DNA of 64,000 nt from BOG-908 sp965198855 (lineage in GTDB: Bacteria > Pseudomonadota > Alphaproteobacteria > Acetobacterales > Acetobacteraceae): assembly GCA_965198855.1 (NCBI GenBank), contig CBDAPZ010000002.1:1240001-1304000 (forward strand). Reading direction: 5' to 3'. The position numbers and the translations under genes are program-made. Of the stretch, positions 15,526 through 24,426 are shown piece after piece. Below the pieces are notes generated by a model. The model was not told the DNA's origin. It made no database searches and saw only the letters and a list, made by a program, of their open reading frames with translations. Numbering within the stretch: position 1 is the first letter of the stretch; every line of letters starts with the position of its first letter.

Positions 15526-16604
15526 TGAAAATCCTGGTGGTCGATGATTCCGCCCTGATGCGCCGGGTGCTCGGCAACATGCTGGGCGCGCAGGAGGACA
15601 TGCAGACGGCCTTCGCGCGCAATGGCCTGGAAGCGCTGGAGCGGGTGCATGACTGGTCGCCCGACGTGATCACGCTCGACATACAGATGCCGGGCATGGA
15701 CGGGCTGGCCTGCCTGGACCGCATCATGGTGGAGCGGCCGACCCGTGTGGTCATCGTCTCGTCGCTGACGACCGAGGGTGCGGATATCGCGCTCGAGGCG
15801 ATGCAGCTTGGCGCGGTGGACGCCATCGCCAAACCGGCCGGCGCCATATCGCTATCTCTGGACGAATTCGCGCCGATCCTGGTGGAACGCGTGCGCGCCG
15901 CCGCCCGCGCTCGGTTGCGCGGTTCCGCGCGCCTTGCCGAGCGAGTCAGGCTGCGCACGAAGGGCATCGCCGCACGGCCGCTACCGGCGCGCCAGGCGAT
16001 ATCGCCGGGCGTCACCAGCCGGCCGGTGCTGCCGGGCCAGACCGTAATTATCGGCACCTCCACTGGCGGGCCGCCTGCATTGGAAGCCGTGCTGCGTGGC
16101 TTGCCGGGTGATTTCCCTTGGCCGGTCCTGGTCGCACAGCACATGCCGGCCACCTTCACCGGCTCGCTTGCCCGACGGTTGGACCGGCTTTGCGCCTTGC
16201 ATGTGGTCGAGGTCACAGCGCCGATGCCGATCGTTCCTGGCACCGTCTATGTCGCGCAAGGCGATGCCGACATGATCGTAAGCGGCAGGCTTGGCGGACC
16301 TGTGGTGATGGCAGCGCCTTCGGATCCTGTTCATCGCTGGCATCCCAGTGTCGACCGGCTGGTGCGTAGCGCGATGCTGCATATCGCACCGGAACACCTG
16401 GTAGGCGTGCTGCTGACCGGCATGGGCAATGACGGCGCGGATGCCATGACGCGGCTGCGCGGCCTTGGCGGGCGCACGATCGCGGAATCCGAGGTGACCG
16501 CCGTCGTGTGGGGCATGCCGGGCGAATTGGCGCGCGCCGGCGGTGCGGACCATGTGCTCCCGCTCGACGAGATCGCCGGCCAACTTCTCGGCTGGGCCGC
16601 ATGA
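15525..16604 (+). CDS. cheB: Chemotaxis protein-glutamate methylesterase/deamidase
   Basis: A 359-residue CheB that removes methyl groups from receptor glutamates to adapt signalling. The N-terminal receiver starts KILVVDDSALMRR, with phospho-acceptor D52 in ITLDIQMPGMDG. The C-terminal esterase has the Ser in IIGTSTGGPPALEAVL, the His in AQHMPATFTGSLARRLD and the Asp in LLTGMGNDGADAM, so the Ser-His-Asp triad is intact. ATG 15525 is preferred to GTG 15522 because it gives the usual MKILVVDDS start. The stop overlaps cheR by ATGA. Its presence with cheR shows that the receptor is methylated. Confidence 0.95.
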   Translation: MKILVVDDSALMRRVLGNMLGAQEDMQTAFARNGLEALERVHDWSPDVITLDIQMPGMDGLACLDRIMVERPTRVVIVSSLTTEGADIALEAMQLGAVDAIAKPAGAISLSLDEFAPILVERVRAAARARLRGSARLAERVRLRTKGIAARPLPARQAISPGVTSRPVLPGQTVIIGTSTGGPPALEAVLRGLPGDFPWPVLVAQHMPATFTGSLARRLDRLCALHVVEVTAPMPIVPGTVYVAQGDADMIVSGRLGGPVVMAAPSDPVHRWHPSVDRLVRSAMLHIAPEHLVGVLLTGMGNDGADAMTRLRGLGGRTIAESEVTAVVWGMPGELARAGGADHVLPLDEIAGQLLGWAA

Positions 16605-17443
16605 GCGGCACCGAGCACGACGGTTTGACGCCGGACCATCTGCGCCGGCTCTGCGACCTGATCTATCAGCGCACTGGCATGGCCTATGGCGAATCGAAAC
16701 GTTATTTCATCGAACGGCGTGTGGCCGACCGGATGGAGCGCGCGGGCACGCGCTCGGTGCCCGCCTATCTCACGCTGCTGCAGACGAGTACTGCCGAGAT
16801 GGAGGCGCTGATCAACAGCTTTACCGTCAACGAGACCTATTTCTATCGCGAGGACCACCAGCTGCGCTGCCTCGGCCGTGCGCTGCTGCCGGAGATCGTG
16901 TCGCGGCGCGGGCCGGGCGACCTGGTGCGTATCTGGTCGGCACCGTGTTCGACCGGCGAGGAGCCGTATTCGGTGGCGATCTGGCTGCTGGAGAACTGGA
17001 AGCTGGTCGATGCCTATAATATCGAGATCGTCGGCAGCGACATCGATACCCTAGCGCTGGCTGCGGCCGATATCGGCGAATATGGCGAACGTGCGCTGGC
17101 TCGTGTGCCGGAAGACGTGCGGGGCCGGTATTTCGGCCCGCTGCGGGCCGGGCAGAGGCGGGTAATCACCGATCTGCGCGAATCGGTGCGGTTCACCCAG
17201 TGCAACCTGATCGATGCGGCAAGCGTGGCGCAGCAGGGCCGGTTCGATGTGATCTTCTGCCGCAACGTCCTGATCTATTTCAATGAGGCATCCCGCTTCA
17301 CCGCTTCGGAAAACCTGTTTGCAGCGTTGAACCCTGGCGGATTCATCTGCCTCGGCCACACTGAATCGATGACGCGTATTTCGCCACGCTTTGCGATGCG
17401 CCGGTTCGACGATTCGTTTGTGTTCCAGCGGCCCTTGGCCTGA
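16601..17443 (+). CDS. cheR: Chemotaxis protein methyltransferase
   Basis: A 280-residue SAM-dependent methyltransferase that methylates receptor glutamates. The helical N-terminal domain (LTPDHLRRLCDLIYQRTG, TVNETYFYREDHQL) is followed by the SAM-binding region VRIWSAPCSTGEEPYSVAI, EIVGSDIDTLALAAA and FDVIFCRNVLIYFN. All catalytic regions are present. The start ATG 16601 overlaps the cheB stop by four bases; the open frame upstream to 16508 is inside cheB. The stop overlaps cheA by one base. Confidence 0.95.
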   Translation: MSGTEHDGLTPDHLRRLCDLIYQRTGMAYGESKRYFIERRVADRMERAGTRSVPAYLTLLQTSTAEMEALINSFTVNETYFYREDHQLRCLGRALLPEIVSRRGPGDLVRIWSAPCSTGEEPYSVAIWLLENWKLVDAYNIEIVGSDIDTLALAAADIGEYGERALARVPEDVRGRYFGPLRAGQRRVITDLRESVRFTQCNLIDAASVAQQGRFDVIFCRNVLIYFNEASRFTASENLFAALNPGGFICLGHTESMTRISPRFAMRRFDDSFVFQRPLA

Positions 17444-19350
17444 TGGACGAACTGCTCGAACAATTCGTGCTTGAAGGCCGCGAGCTGGTGCAGCAGGCCA
17501 GCGACGACCTGCTGGCGATGGCGGAAGGCGGCACCGATCCGGTTCGCATCGACAGCGCCTTGCGCGCCATCCACACGCTCAAAGGCTCCGCTGGGCTGTT
17601 CGACATGGCCCCGCTCGGCGCCGCCTTGCACGCCGCCGAGGATGTGATGGCGGGGTGGCGCGCCGCCCGGCAAGTTGGCAGTGGGGAGACGCTGTCGCTG
17701 CTGCTCGACTGTCTGGGGATGGCCGGCGGCTGGGTCGAGGCCATCGCGCGCACCGAGACATTGCCTGGAGATGCCGTCGCTCGCTCCCGAACCCTTGTCG
17801 ATGCGTTACGCGCAGGCCTCGAGGGTCGGGCTCCTGTCGCCACCGCGACGGAGGAGCGGCCGGACTGGCTGTCGCAGATCAAGGGTGACGATGCCGCGGG
17901 CTTGGCGCGCAGTGCCGTGCGCTACGAGCCGTCCAGCAACTGTTTTTTTGTCGGCGACGATCCACTGGCTGTGTTGCGGCAGGTGCCAGAATTGCTGGCC
18001 CTGCGCATCGTGCCGCGGGCGCCTTGGTCGCTGGCGGAATACGATCCGTTCGCCTGCAACCTCGTCATCAGCGCCCTCAGCGCGGCGCCAGCCGAGAGCC
18101 TGCGCAGCCTCTTCCGCTTTCTGCCCGACCAGGCTCAAGTGGTCGCCCTTTCGAGCCAGCTTGCTCCGCCCGCCGGCACGATGGAGCCAGCCTCGCGCAC
18201 GCTGCGTGTGCCGATGGAGCGTATTGACGCACTGGCCGATCTCGTCGGCGAGCTGTTTATCGCGAAAAACCGCATGTCCTTCGCGGCCCAAAGCGACGGC
18301 ACCGGCATCGCACAGCGCCGCGACTTGGCGGCGGCACAGGCGGAGCTGGACCGGCTTGCGGGTTTTCTGCATCGCGCGGTGATGAGCCTTCGGTTGGTGC
18401 CGCTGGAGCAGAGCCTGCGTCGCCTGCCGTTGCTGGTGCGCGAGACTGCCGCCCGCCTTGGCCGCGATGTCGGCTTCACGATGCAGGGCATGTCGGTCCA
18501 GGCCGACAAGGGCACGGTGGATGCGCTGTTCGAGCCGCTCTTGCATGTTCTACGCAATGCGGTGGATCACGGCATCGAGCCGCCCGAGATCCGCGTCGCC
18601 GGCGGCAAGCCCGCGCGTGGCAGCATCACGCTGCAGGCGGCGCTGGAGGGCGGCCAGGTGGTGCTGCTTGTGACCGATGATGGCGCCGGCATCGATCCGG
18701 ACCGGCTGCGCCAGGTTGCGGCATCGCGCGGCTTGGTAGCGGCGCAAACGCTGGCCGCGATGGATGAGAAAGCCTTGCTCGACCTCGTTTTCCTACCCGG
18801 ATTCTCGACTGCCGCCGAGGTGACCCACATCTCGGGGCGCGGCGTGGGCATGGATGCAGTGCGCAACGCCATGCAGGCTTTGGGCGGTCAGGTCGGGATT
18901 GCGCGTGCGCCTGGCGGCGGCACCCAAGTGCGGATGAGCGTGCCGCAATCGCTCTCCGTCGCGACGGTGCTGACGGTGCATGCGGATGACGCCGTGTTTG
19001 GTGTGCCGGTAGAGAGCGTTTCCGAACTGGCACGAGTACAAAGGGGCGCGATCCTGCCGGTGCGCGATGGCCAGGCCTTTGTCCTGCGCCAACGTACCAT
19101 CCCATTGCTCAACCTCGCACAGCTGCTTGGACGGCCGGCCAAGCCCCCCCCGCCGGTCGCCCAGATGCTGCTGTTCGGCGCAGGCGATCATCGTGTCGGC
19201 ATCGAAGTGGATGGTTTTGGCGCAAGGCTGGACGTGGTGCTACGCCCGTTGCCGGCGCTGTTATCCGCCACGCCCGGCATGCGCGGCTCCGCCCTGCTCG
19301 GCGACGGCACGGTGCTGCTGGTGCTGGAATTGTCGGAATTGCTGGGATGA
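17443..19350 (+). CDS. cheA: Chemotaxis histidine kinase
   Basis: A 635-residue CheA, the histidine kinase that passes receptor signals to CheY and CheB. The P1 HPt domain carries phosphorylated H44 in AIHTLKGSAGLFD. A P2-like segment (about 165-240, SSNCFFVGDDPLAVL) follows. The P3 dimerisation helices begin LRVPMERIDALADLVGEL, the P4 ATPase has the N box HVLRNAVDHGIEPPE, G1 VLLVTDDGAGIDPD and G2 ISGRGVGMDAVRNAM, and the P5 CheW-like domain is C-terminal. P1 is followed by a low-homology linker. TGATG overlap with cheR, ATGA with the next gene. The set is complete and probably active. Confidence 0.95.
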   Translation: MDELLEQFVLEGRELVQQASDDLLAMAEGGTDPVRIDSALRAIHTLKGSAGLFDMAPLGAALHAAEDVMAGWRAARQVGSGETLSLLLDCLGMAGGWVEAIARTETLPGDAVARSRTLVDALRAGLEGRAPVATATEERPDWLSQIKGDDAAGLARSAVRYEPSSNCFFVGDDPLAVLRQVPELLALRIVPRAPWSLAEYDPFACNLVISALSAAPAESLRSLFRFLPDQAQVVALSSQLAPPAGTMEPASRTLRVPMERIDALADLVGELFIAKNRMSFAAQSDGTGIAQRRDLAAAQAELDRLAGFLHRAVMSLRLVPLEQSLRRLPLLVRETAARLGRDVGFTMQGMSVQADKGTVDALFEPLLHVLRNAVDHGIEPPEIRVAGGKPARGSITLQAALEGGQVVLLVTDDGAGIDPDRLRQVAASRGLVAAQTLAAMDEKALLDLVFLPGFSTAAEVTHISGRGVGMDAVRNAMQALGGQVGIARAPGGGTQVRMSVPQSLSVATVLTVHADDAVFGVPVESVSELARVQRGAILPVRDGQAFVLRQRTIPLLNLAQLLGRPAKPPPPVAQMLLFGAGDHRVGIEVDGFGARLDVVLRPLPALLSATPGMRGSALLGDGTVLLVLELSELLG

Positions 19351-19607
19351 GCGTTGTACTGGACGGCAAGGTGATACGCGTTTCGGGAAATGGCCGCATC
19401 GAGGATGCCGAGACATTGGCAAGCCTGCTGCAGGGCGATCCCGGCCGCAGCATAGAGCTTGCCCAGGCAGGCACCTTGCACACGGCAGTGGTGCAAGTGT
19501 TGCTGGCGTTCCGGCCCAGGCTGGAAGGCCCTGCCGGAGACGCGTTCGTGAATACCTGGCTGCTGCCTGCGCTGAAGCGGGTTGCCGCCAACCTGCAACC
19601 TGAATGA
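19347..19607 (+). CDS. Small STAS-like protein in chemosensory operon
   Basis: An 86-residue protein of unknown function between cheA and the cheY-like gene, overlapping both by ATGA-type junctions. The pattern of a short N-terminal strand pair (VVLDGKVIRVSGNGRIED), then a helix, then SIELAQAGTLHTAVVQVLLA followed by a C-terminal helix resembles the STAS fold of anti-sigma-factor antagonists and single-domain scaffold proteins. The H-T position where STAS proteins have a phosphorylated Ser/Thr is suggestive. Its location implies a role in the signalling pathway, perhaps as an adapter or phosphorylation target. It may be a lineage-specific component. Confidence 0.6.
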   Translation: MSVVLDGKVIRVSGNGRIEDAETLASLLQGDPGRSIELAQAGTLHTAVVQVLLAFRPRLEGPAGDAFVNTWLLPALKRVAANLQPE

Positions 19608-19996
19608 GAGAGCCCATGACGATCACAGTGCTTATCGTGGATGACAGCAAGCTGGCACGGATCGTCGCCGGCAAGACGATCGCCGCTTTGCAGCCCGAAT
19701 GGCAACGCGCGGAAGCTGCGAATGCGGATGAGGCGCTCGCCCGTATCGCCCAGGGCGGCGTGGATATTGCACTGCTGGACTTCAACATGCCCGGCCGCGA
19801 CGGTTTGGATCTTGCCGCAGAGATACGTGCGCAGCACCCTTCCATGCCGCTGGCGGTCATCACCGCCAATGTGCAGGACGAGGTGGTGATGCGCGCCCGT
19901 GCGGCAGGTGCGGCCTTTGTCAGCAAGCCGCTCACCGAAGAGGGGCTGCGCGGCTTCCTCTCAGGTGCTTCCTTGCAATTGCGCAAGGCGGGCTGA
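19604..19996 (+). CDS. cheY: CheY-like response regulator
   Basis: A 130-residue stand-alone receiver domain, the likely output of the CheA pathway. TVLIVDDSKLARIVAG holds the acidic pocket, ALLDFNMPGRDGLD the phospho-acceptor Asp, VITANVQDEVV the conserved Thr region and AAFVSKPLTEEGL the Lys. With no flagellar genes in the window, its target (flagellar motor, pili or an enzyme) is unknown. ATG at 19604 overlaps the previous gene; an internal ATG at 19616 is also possible. The CheC-like gene follows two bases after the stop, which fits a dephosphorylation partner. Confidence 0.88.
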   Translation: MREPMTITVLIVDDSKLARIVAGKTIAALQPEWQRAEAANADEALARIAQGGVDIALLDFNMPGRDGLDLAAEIRAQHPSMPLAVITANVQDEVVMRARAAGAAFVSKPLTEEGLRGFLSGASLQLRKAG

Positions 19997-19998
19997 TC

Positions 19999-20631
19999 GT
20001 GGCGGAGACGGTGGCACTGAGCGAGCTGGAACGTGACGCGCTGACCGAGCTCGTCAATATCGGTGTCAGCCGTGCCGCCGCCGCCTTGCGCAAGATGGTG
20101 GGCAGCGAGGTGCTGCTCTCCGTGCCCTCTATCGAGGTGATCACCCAGCGCGAGGCCGCCGCCTTGATCGGCGAGCGCGAAGCCGGCGAGATGGTGGCGG
20201 TGCGGCAGGACTTCACCGGCGCCTTCTCGGGCCGCGCGCTGCTGATCTTCCCGCAGGCCCATACGCTGGAGCTGGTGCGCGCGGTGATCGGCGAGGATGA
20301 CGTCGAGGGCATGGAGCAGGAGGCGCTGGCGGAGATCGGCAACATCATTCTCAATGGCTGCCTCGGCACGATGGCCAACATGCTGCGCCAATCCCTGACG
20401 ATGACCCTGCCCAGCGTGTTCCATGCCACCGGCGCCACTCTGTTCGTCGCCGCGGACGAGGCTGCTCGCGATGGCATGGTGCTGTTCCTGTACATCAACT
20501 TCGCCATTCTAGGCCGCGACATACGCGGCTACATTGCCATGGTGCTCGACATGGCGTCCGTCGTCGCGCTCAAGATGCTCGTAGGCCGGTTCATCGAAAG
20601 CGTCATGAGCGATGGTGCCGAATTTGGCTGA
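19999..20631 (+). CDS. CheC-like CheY-P phosphatase
   Basis: A 210-residue protein of the CheC/CheX/FliY family, which dephosphorylates CheY. Two catalytic helices are visible, each with the E-x2-N pair: ALTELVNIGVSRAAAAL (residues about 14-30) and EQEALAEIGNIILNGCL (about 101-117). CheC proteins with both motifs are active phosphatases. The start is GTG 19999, two bases after the cheY-like stop, and the gene ends two bases before the next start. A CheC-type phosphatase in place of CheZ is more usual in other phyla and in some alphaproteobacterial clusters. Confidence 0.85.
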   Translation: MAETVALSELERDALTELVNIGVSRAAAALRKMVGSEVLLSVPSIEVITQREAAALIGEREAGEMVAVRQDFTGAFSGRALLIFPQAHTLELVRAVIGEDDVEGMEQEALAEIGNIILNGCLGTMANMLRQSLTMTLPSVFHATGATLFVAADEAARDGMVLFLYINFAILGRDIRGYIAMVLDMASVVALKMLVGRFIESVMSDGAEFG

Positions 20632-20633
20632 CC

Positions 20634-23024
20634 ATGCCTGACAGCAGGCCCGCACCGGTGGGGCAGGCGGCCGCGGATCTGCAGGCCGATGTCGGCGTAA
20701 GGCTGCGCAGGATTCTGGCCGTGTCCGGCGCTGCGGCCGCTTGGGAATGGAACGTGGCCGACCGCCGCGTGGTCGGCGACGCGGGATTTGCCACCCTGTT
20801 CGGGATCACCCCTGCTGCTGCGGCGCAGGGCATTACGCCGGCGGCTTTCCTTGGCGTCATTCATCCGATGGACCGCGATCGCATGCGGCTGGCAATCGCC
20901 GGCCTGATCCGCGGCTCGGATGTGCTCTCGAAACAATTTCGGATCATCGTGCAGGACGGCAGCGTCCGCTGGCTGCAGGCCAAGGGCCGCGCCTTTGGCG
21001 CTCAGGATCAGCCGCCGGGGGAGGACAAGCCTACCCTGCTGCGCGGCGTGCTGGTCGATATCACCGAGCAGAAGCGCCTCGAAGAGCAGCTGCGGATCTC
21101 GCAGACCGCCGGCGGCGTCGGCACGTTCGAGCATCTGAACGGCTTCGGCACCGTGCATGTCAGCCAGCAATTCTGCGCCGTGCTGGGGCTGCGCATGGCC
21201 AACGACCTGCCGGTGCGCACGATCAATGCCGTCGTGGAGCCGAATGAGCCTCCGTTGATCGACCTTGCGGCCGAGGCGAGCGATGGCCTGACCAGCCGTA
21301 TCGATCTGCGCATCAGGCGGCCGGATAATGGCGAGCTGCGCTGGGTGACACGCCGCGGCGAATATCTGCGCGATGCCGAAACCAGCGGATTCCGCTTCAG
21401 CGGCGTGGTCTACGACATTACCGAATCCAAGCGCGTGGAAGCGCAACTACGCGAACTGAACGAGAGCCTGGAAAGCCGTGTCGAGGCACGCACCCGCGAA
21501 CGCGACCGCATCTGGCGGGTAAGTCAGGACCTGCTTGGTGTCGCAGACCTCCGTGGCCGCTGGATCAGCATCAATCCCGCCTGGTCGGCGCTGCTCGGCT
21601 GGGAGGAGCACGAGATTATCGGCCGCACCTCGGAATGGCTGGAACATCACGAAGATGCCGACGCCACACGGCGCGAAGTGGCAACGCTCGCACATGGCCG
21701 GAAAACCCTGAAATTCGAAAACCGTCTGCGCGAGCGCCGGGGCGAATACCGCTGGCTCTCCTGGACAGCGGTGCCGGAAGACGGGCTGCTGTATTGCGTG
21801 GCACGTGACATCACCGCAGAGAAATCGGCGCAGGCAGCACTTGCGCATGCCGAGGAGCAGCTGCGCCAATCGCAGAAGATGGAGGCTGTGGGCCAGCTCA
21901 CCGGCGGCCTGGCGCATGATTTCAACAATCTGCTGACCGGGATCACCGGCAGCCTCGAATTGCTGCAGGCCCGTATCGCGCAAGGTAGGGTGATCGATCT
22001 CGACCGCTACATCGATGCGGCACAAGGCGCCTCTCGCCGTGCCGCGGCGCTGACCCATCGTCTGCTTGCCTTTTCGCGGCGGCAGACGCTGGATCCGAAG
22101 GTTACCGACCTTAACACGCTTATTGCCGGCATGGACGAACTGGTGCAACGCACGATGGGTCCGGGGGTGACGGTGCAGGTGTCGCCCGTCAGCGAGCTGT
22201 GGCCCACACTCGTCGATCCCAACCAGCTCGAGAATGCCTTGCTGAATCTCTGCATCAATGCACGCGACGCCATGCCGCAAGGCGGTCGTCTGCTCATCGA
22301 ATCGGCCAATCATAGTTTCGATCGACGCGCAGCGGATGAACGCGAATTAACGCCGGGCGACTATGTCTCGCTATGTGTCATCGATAACGGCGTGGGCATG
22401 TCGCCCGAGATTGCGGCGCGTGCGTTCGATCCGTTCTTCACCACCAAACCGCTCGGCCAGGGTACCGGCCTCGGCCTGTCGATGATCTATGGCTTCGCGC
22501 GGCAATCCGGCGGCCAAGCGCGCATCCTGTCGAAAGCCGGCGAGGGCACAACGATCTGCATCTACCTGCCGCGTTACCTGGGAGACGCCGATACGGGCAT
22601 GGATGATGCGCCCGAACCTGCCAACGTGATGCGCGCCGGATTCGGCGAGACGGTTCTGGTGGTCGATGACGAACCCACGATCCGCATGCTCGTCATCGAG
22701 GTGCTGGCCACACTCGGTTATGGAATTATCGAGGCGGCCGATGGTGCTTCCGCCGTGGCAGCGCTGCAATCCACAGCGAGGATCGACCTGCTGGTCACCG
22801 ATGTGGGCCTCCCCGGCGGCATGAACGGCCGCCAGGTTGCCGATCACGCCCGGGTGGCGCGACCGGGGTTGAAAGTGCTGTTCATCACTGGCTATGCGGA
22901 AAACGTCGTCATCGGCAACGGCCAGCTTGCGCCGGGCATGCACGTGCTGACGAAACCCTTTGCGCTGGAGACGCTGGCGAGCCGGATCCGGGCTCTGATT
23001 GCAGAAGCGCCGGACCGCCCGTGA
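20634..23024 (+). CDS. PAS-containing hybrid sensor histidine kinase
   Basis: A 796-residue cytosolic hybrid kinase. Three PAS/PAC units are visible (about 28-150, 158-270 and 292-400; each closes with a VDITEQKR-, YDITESKR- or RDITAEKS-type junction), then a coiled coil and the HisKA H-box VGQLTGGLAHDFNNLL with H428. The ATPase N-box NALLNLCINARDAM, G1 VIDNGVGMSPE and F-box DPFFTTK are complete. A C-terminal receiver (ETVLVVDDEPTIRML, LLVTDVGLPGG) makes it a hybrid of the blue-light/heme PAS-rich family. No membrane segment is seen. The start lies two bases after the CheC-like stop, so it belongs to the chemosensory operon. Confidence 0.92.
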   Translation: MPDSRPAPVGQAAADLQADVGVRLRRILAVSGAAAAWEWNVADRRVVGDAGFATLFGITPAAAAQGITPAAFLGVIHPMDRDRMRLAIAGLIRGSDVLSKQFRIIVQDGSVRWLQAKGRAFGAQDQPPGEDKPTLLRGVLVDITEQKRLEEQLRISQTAGGVGTFEHLNGFGTVHVSQQFCAVLGLRMANDLPVRTINAVVEPNEPPLIDLAAEASDGLTSRIDLRIRRPDNGELRWVTRRGEYLRDAETSGFRFSGVVYDITESKRVEAQLRELNESLESRVEARTRERDRIWRVSQDLLGVADLRGRWISINPAWSALLGWEEHEIIGRTSEWLEHHEDADATRREVATLAHGRKTLKFENRLRERRGEYRWLSWTAVPEDGLLYCVARDITAEKSAQAALAHAEEQLRQSQKMEAVGQLTGGLAHDFNNLLTGITGSLELLQARIAQGRVIDLDRYIDAAQGASRRAAALTHRLLAFSRRQTLDPKVTDLNTLIAGMDELVQRTMGPGVTVQVSPVSELWPTLVDPNQLENALLNLCINARDAMPQGGRLLIESANHSFDRRAADERELTPGDYVSLCVIDNGVGMSPEIAARAFDPFFTTKPLGQGTGLGLSMIYGFARQSGGQARILSKAGEGTTICIYLPRYLGDADTGMDDAPEPANVMRAGFGETVLVVDDEPTIRMLVIEVLATLGYGIIEAADGASAVAALQSTARIDLLVTDVGLPGGMNGRQVADHARVARPGLKVLFITGYAENVVIGNGQLAPGMHVLTKPFALETLASRIRALIAEAPDRP

Positions 23025-23036
23025 AGAAAGGCAAGT

Positions 23037-24299
23037 TCATGCAGGATCGCCGCATACAGACTGTAGCCAGATTCGGCGTGCAACGATCGATAGGAGCGCG
23101 CACAGGATCAGGGGAGCGAGCGGAATACCGGCGCCTGCCGCCAGCGGGTGCACCATGATCGGCAGCGCAAACGCGGCTGCTATGACAGGAGGCTCGCCGG
23201 GCAAGAAATTCTGTGTCGCGCCACAGGCCAGCAGCCAGGCCAATGGCACTGCAAGGCACGCCAAATCGTAATCGAACAGGTAGGGCGGCAGCAGCAGGCC
23301 TGCACTCGCCATCAAGGCCGCGCTGCTTGCCCCGTTTGCCGGCCGTAGCCAGGCCAGCACCGCAAGCACTGCAAGCACCGCTGCGCCATGCACCGCATAC
23401 GACGCCGCCAGCCCGAAACCCATAAGCCGCATCGCACCAAAAACACTCGCCATCCGGCTCGGATAGATGGCTGAGGTGGCAATGAACGCCTTGATGACGG
23501 GCGGTGCCAGTTGCAGGAACGCGGCCCAAGCTGAAACACCGAACAGCAAGACACTCGCCGCAAGAAGACCGGCGCTTGCGATCGTAAAAGCGGCCAATGC
23601 GCGCCAGCGCCGCCCGGTCAGCAAGAGCAACGGCACTGCAACGGCCAGATGAGGTTTACACACGAGCATGCCCAGGCATGTTCCCGCCAATGCCGGCCTG
23701 CGGTCCAACCAGACAAGACCGGCTGCGAAGGCGCTCGCCGTCAACAAGCCATTCTGGCCCGCTTCCACGTTCACCAGGATGGCCGGAAAAGCCAGCACAG
23801 GCACAACGCGCCAGAACGTCGATCGCCCGGGCAGCACGCGCACAAGAAGCGATGTGAGGAGTGCTGTTTCGCATCCGAGGAACGCAAGGTAGCTCAGCCA
23901 ATAGGGCAACCATCCGAACACCAGGATGAGGAGCAGGAACGTAGGTGGATAGATGAACGGATAATATCCGCGGCCTTCGATCTGCGTCTCTGCCCGCTCC
24001 TGCGCCTCGACCGGACCACGCTCATAGACACGCCGGGCATCGCCCCTGAGCGCGAGGGCCGCCGCGGCATGGAATGCCTCGAAATCCACGCCTATGGGCC
24101 GCCAGGCCCGAGGGTCTGTCCCGACAACGATGTTTCCCGCACTGATCGCGGCCGCAATGCTCATGCCGATTGCGAAGATCAACGCATACCCGCGAGCTCG
24201 TTCCCGATGAAACCAGGTCGTGGGCTGCTCCACATTATGCCCTGTCGTTGTCGGCGGTTCCAAAAGCTTTGTCCGATCGGTGCCCGTGAAAGATCTCAA
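23037..24299 (-). CDS. GT87/DUF2029 family membrane glycosyltransferase-like protein
   Basis: A 420-residue polytopic inner-membrane protein of the GT87 family, which includes polyprenyl-phosphate-mannose-dependent mannosyltransferases. About ten hydrophobic segments are visible. The conserved early loop GVDFEAFHAAAALALRGD and the YPFIYPPTFLLLILVFGWLP region are diagnostic: a D-F/Y-x-x-Y/F-A motif and the P-P motif before the membrane helices. The AGQNGLLTASAFAAGL loop is also characteristic. It is convergent with the hybrid kinase, with only 12 bases between. Acceptor and sugar are unknown. Confidence 0.85.
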   Translation of the reverse strand: MRSFTGTDRTKLLEPPTTTGHNVEQPTTWFHRERARGYALIFAIGMSIAAAISAGNIVVGTDPRAWRPIGVDFEAFHAAAALALRGDARRVYERGPVEAQERAETQIEGRGYYPFIYPPTFLLLILVFGWLPYWLSYLAFLGCETALLTSLLVRVLPGRSTFWRVVPVLAFPAILVNVEAGQNGLLTASAFAAGLVWLDRRPALAGTCLGMLVCKPHLAVAVPLLLLTGRRWRALAAFTIASAGLLAASVLLFGVSAWAAFLQLAPPVIKAFIATSAIYPSRMASVFGAMRLMGFGLAASYAVHGAAVLAVLAVLAWLRPANGASSAALMASAGLLLPPYLFDYDLACLAVPLAWLLACGATQNFLPGEPPVIAAAFALPIMVHPLAAGAGIPLAPLILCALLSIVARRIWLQSVCGDPA

Positions 24300-24330
24300 T
24301 CATAGTAAGCAGGACGCAAAGAGAGCTTGC

Positions 24331-24397
24331 CATAGATTACACGGATTTATCCGGGATGATCTCATTTCTCATCGGTGTCGTCTGCGTCATCTGTGGA
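24331..24397. repeat. Imperfect palindrome, possible dispersed repeat
   Basis: CATAGATTACACGGAT at 24331-24346 is partly complementary to the GTGTCGTCTGCGTCATCTGTGG stretch near 24375-24396, split here as GTGTCGTCTGC and GTCATCTGTGG. The unit, spaced by an AT-rich middle, resembles a mobile intergenic palindrome but has no second copy in the window. Seen only as weak symmetry. Confidence 0.35.
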
Positions 24398-24426
24398 GAC
24401 TTTTCTTGCCGGCGCTCCAACGCGTA

